From Sorex araneus (lineage: Eukaryota > Chordata > Mammalia > Eulipotyphla > Soricidae): a stretch of DNA of 64,000 nucleotides. Positions 32,750 to 43,500 of this stretch are shown one piece after another. Numbering within the stretch: the stretch's first letter is position 1; each line of letters opens with the position of its first letter. Below the pieces are notes generated by a model. It had not been told where the DNA came from. It was given only the letters and a program-made list of their open reading frames with translations, and made no database searches. The translations under genes were made by a program, and so were the position numbers. The stretch is from positions 26,565,723-26,629,722 of the forward strand of contig NC_073303.1 in the NCBI RefSeq assembly GCF_027595985.1. Reading direction: 5' to 3'.

Positions 32750-32825
32750 ACTGATAGAGGAGGCTTTGTGGAGGAGGTCGCCCAGAGTGGGGTTTTGCAG
32801 GCTGCATAGGAGCTGGACCAGGCCA
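32750..32825 (-). mobile_element. L2-like fragment
   Basis: GAGGAGGCTTTGTGGAGGAGG is similar to reverse L2 (GGCTTCCTGGAGGAAG). Confidence 0.35.
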
Positions 32826-33069
32826 ACCACAGCTTCGCCAGAAATGTATGTTGGGGGGCCTGGGGTCTCCTAGAGCTGGGGTGTGCTTAGCTTTCCCGCA
32901 CACCATCCTTGGCCCCTGCCACACCCTCTCTCCCTTTGTTCCTCTCATTCCTCACCCCGTTGCCTCCCCCCTTTCCTAGTCCCAGCCCTTCCCTGCTGCC
33001 GGCCTCTTCCCTGCGTCCCACTGTCGCCTCGTCCAGGAGTCCCCACCACTGCCCCTTTCACCCTGAAGG

Positions 33070-33200
33070 GCTGCCCTGTGGCTCCAGCAGTTGCGCCTGG
33101 GCTCGGTCCCCAGCACCTCAAGCCAGTGCTGCCCCCTCCCCCGTACAGGGCGTGCCCCACCCCGAGCACTGCTGAATGCACCCCAATAAATAAATTTTTT
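33070..33200 (+). mobile_element. Degenerate SINE with A/T-rich end
   Basis: CTGTGGCTCCAGCAGTTGC, GGGCTCGGTCCCCAGCACC and CCGAGCACTGCTGAATGC, followed by AATAAATAAATTTTTT. Confidence 0.5.
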
Positions 33201-33212
33201 AAAAGCCCTGAC

Positions 33213-33262
33213 AACCCATTCAACAGATGGGACAACTGAGTCTCGGGTGGGGAGCCCGGGTC
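33213..33262 (-). mobile_element. MIR fragment
   Basis: CATTCAACAGATGGGACAAC followed by TGAGTCTCGGG is reverse MIR core. Confidence 0.55.
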
Positions 33263-33711
33263 GGTCACCCCAGTTCCCAGAGCTGAGCTGGCGGACAGGA
33301 AGTCAGAGCTCCAGCCCGGGCTGGGACCCCCCTGCCCCCACCTGCTGCGCGCCCCACCCCGTGCCCCCAGCCAAGCAAGCAGCCTGTCAGGTGGAACGAC
33401 TCTTCCCAAAGCAAACTTTGCTCAGCCCGAGTCGCCCTGGGCCCTTCCTGACATTTAATGCCGGGCTCCTTCCCGACCTCCTGGTTTGCATATCCCAGCC
33501 CAGGAGGCGCCCCTGCCAGCTTCCCCCGGCCCGTGTACCCCGGTGGGGGTCGGGGTGGGGGGCTCTGGAGAGCGGAGGGTGAGCTCAGCACTGCGCCTTC
33601 TCGCCCTCGGACCTGAGTGTCACAGGCAGGCGGGGGCGGGGGAGACCCACAGGCCAGAGCCCTCCCCCCTCACCCCCCCCATGCGCAGAGAGGGGCGAGG
33701 AGGGCCTGGGG

Positions 33712-33828
33712 AGGTAGGACGGCGGGCGGGGCAGTTCCCTGGCACGTGGCTGTGCTCGATCCCCGGCCCCCGTATGGCGCCAGAGTAAGCCCTGAGCACC
33801 GGGTGTGGCCCCCAAACAGACAAAAGTA
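33712..33828 (+). mobile_element. SINE fragment
   Basis: GGCGGGCGGGGCAGTTCCC, CTCGATCCCCGGC and GAGTAAGCCCTGAGCACCGG, ending in GGTGTGGCCCCCAAACAG. Confidence 0.55.
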
Positions 33829-34164
33829 AGAGGGGCGACAAGTTCCCCCGGCACCACCAAGATGGGGGTGCACTTCCCGGTCCCCTCTGCTCCAGGGGTG
33901 AGGCGGGGGTGGCAGGCACTGGCCCAGCCTCGCCTGGGCAGCCGCTGGTCTGAGCAGCTGGGCCCCAGCCTGTCCAGTGCTCCCCGCAGCAGGCTGGCGG
34001 GGGGGGCCTCTCCTCGCCACCCCCCCAGCGGCTCATCCATGTGACCCTTTTCTGTTTCTGTTTGTCTGTGCAAAGCCGTCAATCTGCACAGTGCTCGGGG
34101 TCCGAGACACGCTCCCGGCCCGTGTGTGTCACGGCTGTTCCAGCCTTGACTGCGGGAGAGGCCG

Positions 34165-34300
34165 GGGCCCGCCCAGAGGTGTGCAGGGGCTGTTTCTGTG
34201 GTCCGCAGTGACCCCTGGAGGTGCTCGGGAGTCCGTACTTGGCACCAGGGATTCAAATCAGGGTCTCGGCCACCACAGCGTCCCCCCACCCCCGGGCCAG
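34165..34300 (-). mobile_element. Degenerate SINE fragment
   Basis: GTGACCCCTGGAGGTGCTCGG, GGCACCAGGGATTCAAATC and AGGGTCTCGGCCACC as in an old reverse SINE. Confidence 0.45.
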
Positions 34301-34512
34301 GCACGCCGCCTCCCCCACGCGCTCGCCAGTGCTGGGCCCCCTACGGGAGTGGCGCCTGCCCTGGGCTTCCCTGCGCGGCTCGTTCTGGACCTGGGCGTTT
34401 TCTCTAACGCGGGCAACTCTTCACTTCGTGTCCAAACCCCCTCCGAGCCTCAAGACCGGTTCTCAGAGCACGTTCTCTCCCCCGGCCCCCCGAGAGTGTC
34501 CAGATGCAGCCC

Positions 34513-34582
34513 CGGGGGTGTAGCTCAGCGGAGGGCAGCCCCCCTGCAGGCGAGGCCCTGGGCTTGGTCTCCGGCCTGGAGC
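34513..34582 (+). pseudogene. tRNA-Ala-like fragment (tRNA pseudogene or tRNA-derived repeat)
   Basis: CGGGGGTGTAGCTCAGCGG matches the tRNA-Ala 5' end and A box, and GCGAGGCCCTGGGCTTGGTC a decayed anticodon arm/B box side. The B box GGTTCAA is not intact and the acceptor stem cannot pair, so it is not a functional tRNA gene. Confidence 0.5.
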
Positions 34583-36033
34583 AGGGGGAGAGTTTGCGGA
34601 TTCCGAGGCCAGAGTGTCTGAAGCAGAGCGGCAGGAACACAGGAGTCAGGAGAGCGGCTGACAGCCGACAGCCGCACTCGCCTCCGGGCGGTCGTGCCGT
34701 CCCCAGCTCCCGGTGCCGCCTGCTCCTTCCCGGGGCCAGGAACATGGTGTCTAGTGTTACGGAGACCGAGGCGGGGGTGGGGGACAACCGCAGCCCCTCA
34801 CGCCTCCGTCCTGGCTGGGTTAGGGTCAGTCTCTGCAGGGAGGGACAGAGAGAGAAGAGGCGGGTTTGTGGGGCTCAGCGGAGACAGTGCCAGAAGGAGG
34901 AGGGGAGCCCCGAGCCCGCCAGCCTCTGCGGGTCACGGGACCACGGGCAGATGGGGACACAGAGGCTGAGAAACGAGACTGTCATGGGACGGCCCCCCTG
35001 CCTGAGGGGACGGCAGCATCCGTGCTTGCTACGGGGGGCCGCTGGGGTCCAGATCCTCGCACCCCTCATTCCCACTCCCTCCTGGGCCCGGGTCTGCAGG
35101 ACTGGGCAGGGCCAGGTGGACAGTGTGTGCCGTGAGGGCAGTAGGGAGGGGGCGCCCAGGTTCCCACCCCAGAAGGGGGCCGGCCGCACCCCGCTCTGCC
35201 GACAGTGTCAGCCCTGCAGAGTCTGCCCCAGGGCCCCTCAACTGCTCCCCCCTCAAACCCGGCGGTGTGGGGGGGACACAGAGGGAGGCTCTCTGGGTCA
35301 CAGAGCAGAGACCACGCACCCCCGTTGGGACCGTGGAGCGGAGGGTGGACCCCGGCGACGTCACAGACCTGGGGGGGCCACACCCCCAGGGGCGCCGAGC
35401 CCTTCCCGGCCCTCCCCATGAGCCACTCGAGTTTGGGGTGAGCTGAGGCTGAGAGGGGCCCCGAGCCCCCCGAGTCCCAGTGGTCCCTGCGGGGCGGGTG
35501 TTTCCGGGCAGCGAGTGGCCTGAGCAGAGGCAAAAGGGGCTCACTGGGGCGTGGAGTCTGAAATGAGGGCTCGGGCTCCAGTGCCCCCTCGGCCCCCAGA
35601 CACATGTGGGGTCCCCGAGGTGGGGCTGACCTGTTGCCCCCGGGCCGTGGGGGCTGTTCTTGGGGGCACCCAGGCCAGGATGAGGGTTCCCTGGAGCCCA
35701 CACGGCAGGGACTTGGGGCTCCCAGCCCCGGCCAGAGCTCTGGGGACTGTCTCCCTCCATCCCAGCCGAGGCTGCCCCATTCCCGTGCCCCTTCCCCCGC
35801 CCCTGAGCCTCTGATCCTGCACCCCCATGTCTCCCCCACACCCCAGGCCCGAGGCCCCCAACCCCTCTGAGGTCTCAGAGAACAGAGCGCCCCAGGGAGC
35901 TGGCTCAGGCCCTGAGGCGGTGCGAGAACATCAGGGGCCCCGGAAGCATGCGGCCCCTGAAGGCCAGACAGCCCGGACCCCTCAGCTGCCCCACGCCCCT
36001 CCCTCCTCTTTGTCCCGGGATACCTCAGCTGGG

Positions 36034-36279
36034 CGGACTGGAGCGACAGCACAGCAGGTAGGGCATTTACCTTGCAGGCGGCTGACCCGGGTTCGATTCC
36101 TCCATCCCTCTCGGAGAGCCCAGCAAGCTACCGAGAGTATCCCACCCGCACAGCAGAGCCTTGCAAGCTCCCCGTGGAGTATTCAATATGCCAAAAACAG
36201 TAACAAAGTAACAAGTCTCACAATGGAGACGTTACTGGTGCTCTAGAGCAAATTGATGAACAACAGGACAGTGCTACAG
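36034..36279 (+). mobile_element. Second SINE family (SOR-like head, different body)
   Basis: The head matches the common SINE (ACTGGAGCGACAGCACAGC, CCCGGGTTCGATTCC). The body is unrelated: CCTCTCGGAGAGCCCAGC, AAGCTACCGAGAGTATCCC, TCAATATGCCAAAAACAG and CTCACAATGGAGACGTTAC. It is flanked by TACCTCAGCTGGG (36021-36033) and TACCCCAGCTGGG (36280-36292), a 13-bp duplication with one mismatch. Confidence 0.88.
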
Positions 36280-37705
36280 TACCCCAGCTGGGGTCAGCTG
36301 GGTGGGGGCTGAGGGATGGCCGAACTGCCCCTGAGAAACAGGGCTCTGTCCAGTGGACAAAGGCCAGTTGCCGGGGCGCAGTTGTGGGCAGCTGCAGGAC
36401 AGAGCCTGGGCAGCAGTCACTGCACAGAAGGGGAGAGGGGTGGCGGGGGTGGGTTGGGGGCAGCCTCAGGGAGACGAGTGTGGTGGGAGGGTGGGAGCCA
36501 GCAGGGGGCAGCAGTGTTCAGGCGGGCTGGGGGCCCAGCCTGGGGGTCTCAGGCGAGCTGGAGCCTGGTTGGGGTCATTCACAGGCCCCTGTCCACTCTG
36601 CAAATCAGCCTGGCCACACCCCTGCCATGTCCCGACTCTGACATGTCAAAGGAGCAGGGGCGAGTGGCGGGGGCCACTGGGCAGCAGATGCTCTCGGGGG
36701 CTGGAGCAGGCCCCCCGTTTGTGAAAAGGGGTCTGCCCTCACCCCCAGCAGTGCTCAGACTCCCTGGAGCCCAGGGTCACCGTGGGGCCACACCGGGCCC
36801 CCCCCTGCCCGAGCACTGACAGCGGGAAGTGGAGACTGGGCGGGGTCCCCAGACAGGGGCCAGTCGACTCCACTTCTCAGGGCTGCTCTGCCCCAGCTCT
36901 GCCGGGGCGCTGGGTGGGGGCCCCGGGGGAAGCGGGGTACAGGGGCCCGTCCTGGCCCCGGGCAGGCCGCTCGGCTCACGGACCCTCTCCCCTCTCCCCT
37001 TCTCCTGACTTCCTGGCAGGGGGGCAGGGCCCCACCCCAGGGATCCTCGGACCCTGCCCCAGCTGTCACCGGCTTTCTCCGTGTGCATGTGGCCGGAGGG
37101 AGTCAGGACAGAGTCTCAATCCAGACACCAGGAGGCGAGGTGGGAGGCTGGGCCGCAGCCCTGCAGGACCCCAGGCGTAGGCGCCCAGGAGCAGTGGCCG
37201 GGGGCCAGCAGGCCTGTGGTCATGTCCAGGCTCTGCGGTGTGACTGATTTCCCCCCGGGACCCCTGGTCCTCTGGAAAGATCCTCCCGTGGGAGGTGCGT
37301 GTGGCTGATGAGTGGCACAGGTGAGGAGCACTGAGAGAGGGAGCAGTCTGGGAGGCCATCCTAGGGGAGGAGGGCTTCAGGCTGAACGGGGATGGAAAGA
37401 AAAGGGGCATCTCGGGCCAAAGGCCGGTGGTCAGAAACAAGGCAGGCCCTTCTGGTCGGGTCCTGTGTGACTCGGACCCGTGTCCAGCCAGCGAGTGTGT
37501 TGCTCCTCGGGACCCCGCAGTGCCATGGAGACAGGAAACAGTCAGAGCACAAGGTTCCTTCCGGCTCGGGTGGTGACCTCAGAGCAGGCTTCGGCCACGA
37601 GGACGGAGCAGGGTGGGCGTGGGGCGCCGGGGGCTTTCCTGAGCGGAGGGGTCCAGACGAAAGGGCACAGGCGAATGAGCTGGGCCGGAGGGCGGGGCCA
37701 CCATC

Positions 37706-37790
37706 CAGCAGGGAGGGCTCGACCCCCGGCATCCCATATGGTTCCCCTGCACTGAGCTCAGAGCCTGAGCACCGCTGGGTGGATGGATCT
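37706..37790 (+). mobile_element. SINE fragment
   Basis: GCTCGACCCCCGGCATCCC and ATATGGTTCCCC, then GAGCACCGCTGGGTGG. Confidence 0.5.
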
Positions 37791-38111
37791 CGCAGGCCTG
37801 TCAGGAGAAGCGGGGCTCCAGGAAGGTGGACTGGCCAGCCGGGGGCCCGGGAGGGAATCCAGAGACGCCCTTCCCCGGCGTCCCCGCATGCACCTCAAGG
37901 CTGGCTTCCGCCGTGGGGCTCCAGCCCAGGCGCGAGTGGTGAAGGGGAGGAAGTACCCGGAGACGCTTCTCTCTTCCAGAGTTCTGCCCCGAGCTGGGCG
38001 AACAACCTCTGACCCCTGACCTCTGGCCCCACGCTGAGGTTGCCCTAGCCCGGGCTACTGGGGTCAGGCACGTCCTGCCCCACCTGTAACCTGTGGTTGG
38101 CAGCCCTTTTG

Positions 38112-38215
38112 GGGGGGCTTTGCTCGGGGGCTATTCCTGGCCTGTGCGCAGGAGTGACCCCCGGCTGGCGGACCATTTGTGGTGCCAGGGGTATAAGCCA
38201 GGGGTCAACGCACAC
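38112..38215 (-). mobile_element. Degenerate SINE fragment
   Basis: TTTGCTCGGGGGCTATTCCTGG, GCAGGAGTGACCCCCGGC and GACCATTTGTGGTGCCAGGGG. Confidence 0.5.
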
Positions 38216-40129
38216 CCAGCAGGTGCCTGAGCCCAGGGGCTCTCTCTCCTGCCCGTGGCCTGCCCCCTCTGTCCCCGGGAACATGTGGGAGCTGGGAAGT
38301 GCTCCCCGGTAGCAGGTCCAGGCAGCGGGCATGTGGAGTATGGCGGAGGAGCACTGAGCCAGGAGTCTGGAGATGTGGACCCGAGTCTGAGCTTCCTGCC
38401 CCTCACGGTCCTCGGGAAGCAGGTCTGGCCGGGCAGAGGACGCGCCTGAGGGTGACTGGCTCAGGCGCTCCCCCGATACCTGTCAGGGCGGCAGGTATCT
38501 GTCAGCCCCTGCTCTACCGAGCGCCCCCCCGGCCCCCACCCCGCGCCCCTGCCTCCACCCCCCGCCAACAGGAGGGCACCTGGAGCAGGTTCTGCTTCCT
38601 GGAGAGGTGCCGTCTCCCTGGCACGCGGCCCGGGCTGTTGGCAGAGTCTGTCCTAACGTGGCAGCTACGGGAAGGCTGGGGACCTGGAAGGGGCGGGCGG
38701 GAGGGGCAGGAGGGGCTGGAGGGTGGGGTGAGGGGAGAGGGGACGCTGCAAGGGTGGGGCCCCAGAGGGGAAGGGTGTGGGCCCCCGGGCAGGGTGGGGA
38801 CCCAGGGCAGAGAGGGCTGCTGGTGTCGCCTGGGTAAATACCAGGAGCCCACGGCACACACGTGTGTTTACACAGAAGGACTTGACACGGCGCCAGACCG
38901 GCCCCGTGTCCGCCGAGACACCCGGCCCGCCCCTCCCTCCCCTGACCTTTCCTTCCTTGGCACTCGGAGGAGCCCTTCAAAGGGAAAGTGGAAATCACAG
39001 GCCGCCCTCCCCCGCGCGGGCACACCCTCCCGCCAGGGCCCGGGGGCTGCCCAGCGCGGACGGGCACCCTGAGGAGAGCAAGGAGGGCAGGCTGGCCGCA
39101 GGGCGAAGCTGCTCTCACGTCCCCTCGGGCCCCCGGGCCCACCTGTGGCCGCACGTGTCAGGAGGGGAGGGGGGGAGGGGCTGATGGCTGCAGGTGGGGA
39201 AGGACAGGCCTGGAGCAGGGCATCCCCCACCACCCGGCAGTCATGTGATCGAGCGTCTCTGTGCACCCCAAGGGGCTCAGACCCCTCCCCCGCCTCAGGG
39301 CAGCCCGGGGGTCTGAGCTGGGGTCGGTCACCATCTTCCTTGCCCTGCTTTGCTCTGAGCCGCAAGCCCACAGCCACGGAAACTTCCAGAAACCTTGGCG
39401 TACCGGTACCTGCACATCTCAACGGGCCTTCTGTCCCAGTAGGGGGCTCAGGGAAGGGGCCCCGACTCAGACAAACCGGGGTGACCGAGAGGGAGGGGGA
39501 CCTTGAGGTCCCAGGCAAGGCCGCTCGGGTCCCAGGGAGGCGTCAGGGTCGCCGAGGGCTGGGCACCTTCTCAGAGCAGCCCCGAGGCCACCCCAAGGGC
39601 ACCCCCTCCACAGCTTCGGGGAGAGGGGAGGCTCTGGGAGCACCCCAAGAGGACGGCTTCCGGGGAAGAGCAAGGCGTGTCGGGGACTGAAGCCGGGCTG
39701 AGCATGGGGCGTGGACACGGGCAGGGGGACACCGGGCGAGCGTGTCTGTGGCCTTCTCCCTCCCTCCTGGCCTTGCCGGGAGAGTGAGGGGGACCGGCCA
39801 GAGCCCTCAGAGAAACCTCCGCGGGGCTGGGGACCCGCAACACCCAGGACCCGGCCTCAGGTCTCTCAAGTGTCCAGTGGAATTGAGTCCGCCCCGGGGC
39901 CAGGTAGCGCCTGGCTCCCTAGTCTCGGGGCCTGGCCTCCTGGGGCGGGGGCTGCCCACTGCCCACGCGCCCCCCGCCCCCGCTTGCTCTTTCCCGTCTG
40001 CCCAGCCCCGTCCCAGTGGCCCAGAAGCTGCCCCTCCCTCCCCGGGGGCACGTCCCGAGCAGCCCCTCATCCCAGGAACCCGCCTCGCACCCCCAGACCC
40101 CCACCCTCTCTCTGTCCTCGCTCCCGCAG

Positions 40130-40158
40130 ACGCAGCCCCGGAGCTGAGCCGCGGCGCC
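40130..40158 (+). other. SPDEF: SPDEF 5' UTR part of exon 2
   Basis: Acceptor CCTCGCTCCCGCAG ends at 40129. The 29-nt leader runs into GCGGCGCCATGG, a good initiation context (G at -3, G at +4). Confidence 0.75.
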
Positions 40159-40591
40159 ATGGGCAGTGCCAGCCCGGGCCTGAGCGGGGCCCCCGGCCGC
40201 CTGCTGCTGCCCCCCGACGCCGCGCTGCGGACAGGCCTGGAGAAGGCGGTGGGCGCCGCGGGCCCCGAGCGGCAGGACTGGAGCCCCAGCCCGCCGGGCA
40301 CCCCCGAGCCGGGCCTCTCGGCCTTCTACCTCTCCTACTTCGACATGCTGTGTCCCGACCCCGGCGCCTGGACCCCCAAGGGCCCCGCGGCCAGCGGCGG
40401 CCGCGAGGAGCGGCCGGAGGAGCCCGAGCAGTGCCCGGTCATCGACAGCCAAGCCCCGGGGGGCAGCCTGGACCTGGCGCCCGGCACGCTGGCGCTGGAG
40501 GAGCAGTCGCTGGAGCAGGTGCAGACCATGGTGGTGGGGGAGGTGCTCAAGGACATCGAGACGGCCTGCAAGCTGCTCAACATCACGGCGG
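40159..40591 (+). CDS. SPDEF: SPDEF coding exon 1 (residues 1-145)
   Basis: ATG to the donor GCGG|GTGAGC. Encodes the Pro-rich N-terminal region with [12 protein letters not shown] and ends [16 protein letters not shown], the start of the pointed domain. The surrounding 39.9-40.7 kb is CpG-rich. Confidence 0.97.
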
Positions 40592-43500
40592 GTGAGCCCG
40601 GGGGTCCCGCCCCCGCTCCCGCCCGCCCCCGCACGCCGCCTCCTCCGCGCGGGGGCGGGGCCCGGGGGCGCCCGCCCCCACTAGCAGGATCTCCCGCATC
40701 GCCCCAGGACCACCTCGGGCACCAGGTCCATGAGGCGCCTCTGGCTCCTTGGGCCGCCGGCCCCGGGCTGAGAGGGAGAGAGCAGCGAGTCGGGCCCGGC
40801 CCTGCGCACAGCCAAGCCGGGAGACACCCCTGCGCAGAGCCTGGAGTCACGTGTGCTTCGCACGTGGGCCCTGTGCACCACCAGGTGTGGCGCCTCCCAA
40901 AATACATCTAATAATAATAAAAATAATAGGGGCTGGAGTGATAGCACAGCGGGTAGGGCGTTTGCCTTGCACGCGGCCGACCCGGGTTCAATTCCCAGCA
41001 TCCCATGTGGTCCCCTGAGCACCGCCAGGAGTAATTCCTGAGTGCAGAGCCAGGGGTAAACCCTGTGCATCGCTGGGTGTGACCCAAAAAGCAATAATAA
41101 TAATAATAAAGCATTTGCTCCATTTAGCCCCCTCTGCTGCCCCCCGGCGTGTCCTGCTGTGTGGCCCGACCATCCGTGTCCCCCTCTGGAACGTGCACCC
41201 CGGCCCTCCCTGCAGACAGGCATTGGGTCGGTCTCTCCTCCATCCCAGTTCTGCGCCCCACAGTTTCCCCAAACAGAAACTTTTTCCCAGGCCAGATGGT
41301 GCGTTGGCCCTGGGGCCAGAGGGGTGAGGCAGCCCAGAGCCCCCGGTTCCTGGAGCTGGTGTTGGGGGCGGGGAGGGTGCAGGCGGGAGAGAGGCCTGGC
41401 CTGACGAATCCCTGAGCATCACCCAGAGAGGCCCCCAATAAAGAGAGCCAGACGCGTGGCAGGTCGGCGCTGCGGGCTGACCGGGGGCACCAGGGGTCTG
41501 CGCGTGTGTGCAGACCAGCGGGGGGCCTGGCCCTTGCACCCCAACAGCCCCGTGCCCAGAGCCCAGTCCTCCGGCTGTCCTGTGCCCGTCCGCACCACCC
41601 CCGGGTGTTCCCACGGAGCAGTGCTCCCGGTGATGCCCAGGAACAATGGAGACAGAAATAAATGGCTCTGACCCCGGCAGGGCAGGGACACGGGTTTGCT
41701 CAGTGCGGGCAGCCCGACCTGCAGGTCGCCGGCTCAGAACCGTGTTGGCGCGGAGGCCCCATTGTCCCTGCCCCCCCACCCCGGCCCCCTGGCTCCCAGG
41801 GAGACGTGGGCCTGCCAGGGACTCTGTCCAGGCCGTCCCCTGCTTTCGGGCTGGCTTCCGGCACCAGCGCTTTGTTGGGGGCTGGGCGAGGCCGCTGGCT
41901 GCCTTCTGCCTCAGCCGCTTCATTCGTCAGCTACAGCGGGCGTGGGGGCGGGCAGGCGCTAATTCCCGGTGGCACTGGGGGAGGGGGCATGGGGGGATGT
42001 CTCAGTGGGCGTCACCTTTCCTTCCAGGTGGGGCTCCCCCAAGATTCTTCTTTCTTTGGTTTTGGTCTTTGGGCCACACCTCTAGTGCTCCCACCTCGGT
42101 GCTCAGGGATCACTCCTGGTAGGGCTTGGGGGACCATATGGGGTACCAGGGATCAAAGCCCGGTTGGCCTGGCATGGAAGCGCCTTACGGTGCTGCCTCC
42201 CCTAGTCCCCACCTAAAAGATCCAGAAGGTTCTTTAGAGGATCTGGGAGGACTCAAGGACTGGGGGGTAGGTAGGGGAAAGGCGTTTGTCTGTCTGTCCA
42301 AGCCAAGTCTGTCCGGAGGGCCCAGACTTCCCCTCACCCTCTTTCTCCCTGGGCACCCCTGTCCCCAGGACCCCTCCAGGCCGCGTCAGCCTCGCCTGTC
42401 CCCACAGCGGGAGCCCGAGCCCCCGTCCCAGGTCTCCCTGACGGAGCCAGGGAGCAGAGCGGGGCGCGTGTGCGGGGCCGGGACCTGAGGGGTGTCTCTC
42501 GCACAGACCCGGTGGACTGGAGCCCTGGCAATGTGCAGAAGTGGCTCCTGTGGACGGAGCACCAGTACCGGCTGCCCCCGGTGGGCAAGGCCTTCCAGGA
42601 GCTGGGGGGCAAGGAGCTGTGTGCCATGTCGGAGGAGCAGTTCCGCCAGCGCTCGCCCCTGGGCGGGGACGTGCTGCACGCCCACCTGGACATCTGGAAA
42701 TCAGGTGGGCATGGCGCGGGGGCGCATTCCCCACAGGGGCCCAGCCAGAGGGCCGAGGACAGTTCAGCCAGGCTGCCTATGGACCGGGATGGGCGGGGCC
42801 TTGGCTGGAGGGGCGGGGCCTGGCCTGAAGGGCAGGGCTTTGGTTGGATGGAGGGAGGGAAAAGGGCCAGGGATCAGGAGAGCAGGTTACTTGTGCCGGT
42901 CAGAACCCAGGTTCGATCCCCAGCATGACCCCCTGCGCACCCCTCAACACAGCCAGGAGAGGCACCTCAAAGAGTAAAGGTAGAACCTGGGGCCAGAAAA
43001 ATGGCACAGAGGGCAGGGCGCTCGCCTTGCACATGGCTGACCCAGGTTCCATCCCCAGCACCTCCTATGGCCCCTGAGCCCTGCCCAGAGTAAGCCCTAA
43101 GCACTGCTGGCTTTGGGCCAAACAAACAAAAATAATTAATGCTGTGAGGTCCCAAATGTCAGGGTCGGCATGAACTGTGGGACTGTGAAGTCATCCTTTG
43201 TACTCAATTTTTTTTTTTTTTTTTTTTGCTTTTTGAGTCACACCTGGCGATGCACAGGGGTTACTCCTGGCTCTGCACTCAGAAATCACCCCTGGAGGTG
43301 CTCAGGGAACCATATGGGATGCTGGGAATCGAACCGGGGTTGGTCGCGTGCAAGGCAAATGCCCTACCCGCTGTGCTATCGCTCCAGCCCCTTGTTTGTT
43401 TCTTGAGCCAACTAGTACAGGGGTAAGGTAGCTGCCTTGACGTGGTTACCCTAGTTGGATCCTTGATGCGACATCTCATACGGTTTTCTGAGCACCACAA

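Larger units (their letters stand above)
30613..40129 (+). other. SPDEF: SPDEF intron 1
   Basis: A 9.5 kb intron if exon 1 is right. It holds a (TG)n-rich repeat (31215-31690), several SINEs including a second-family copy at 36034-36279, a MIR fragment, L2 and tRNA-Ala-like fragments, and otherwise GC-rich unique DNA. I see no further exon with confidence. Confidence 0.55.
40592..42506 (+). other. SPDEF: SPDEF intron after coding exon 1
   Basis: Holds a full-length SINE (40929-41110) with an (AAT)n-rich tail, a reverse SINE (42050-42205) and GC-rich unique sequence. Confidence 0.9.

Noticed and set aside
40929-41110. tRNA gene from A and B boxes
   Set aside because: The boxes belong to the SINE head, repeated dozens of times; no cloverleaf or acceptor stem forms.
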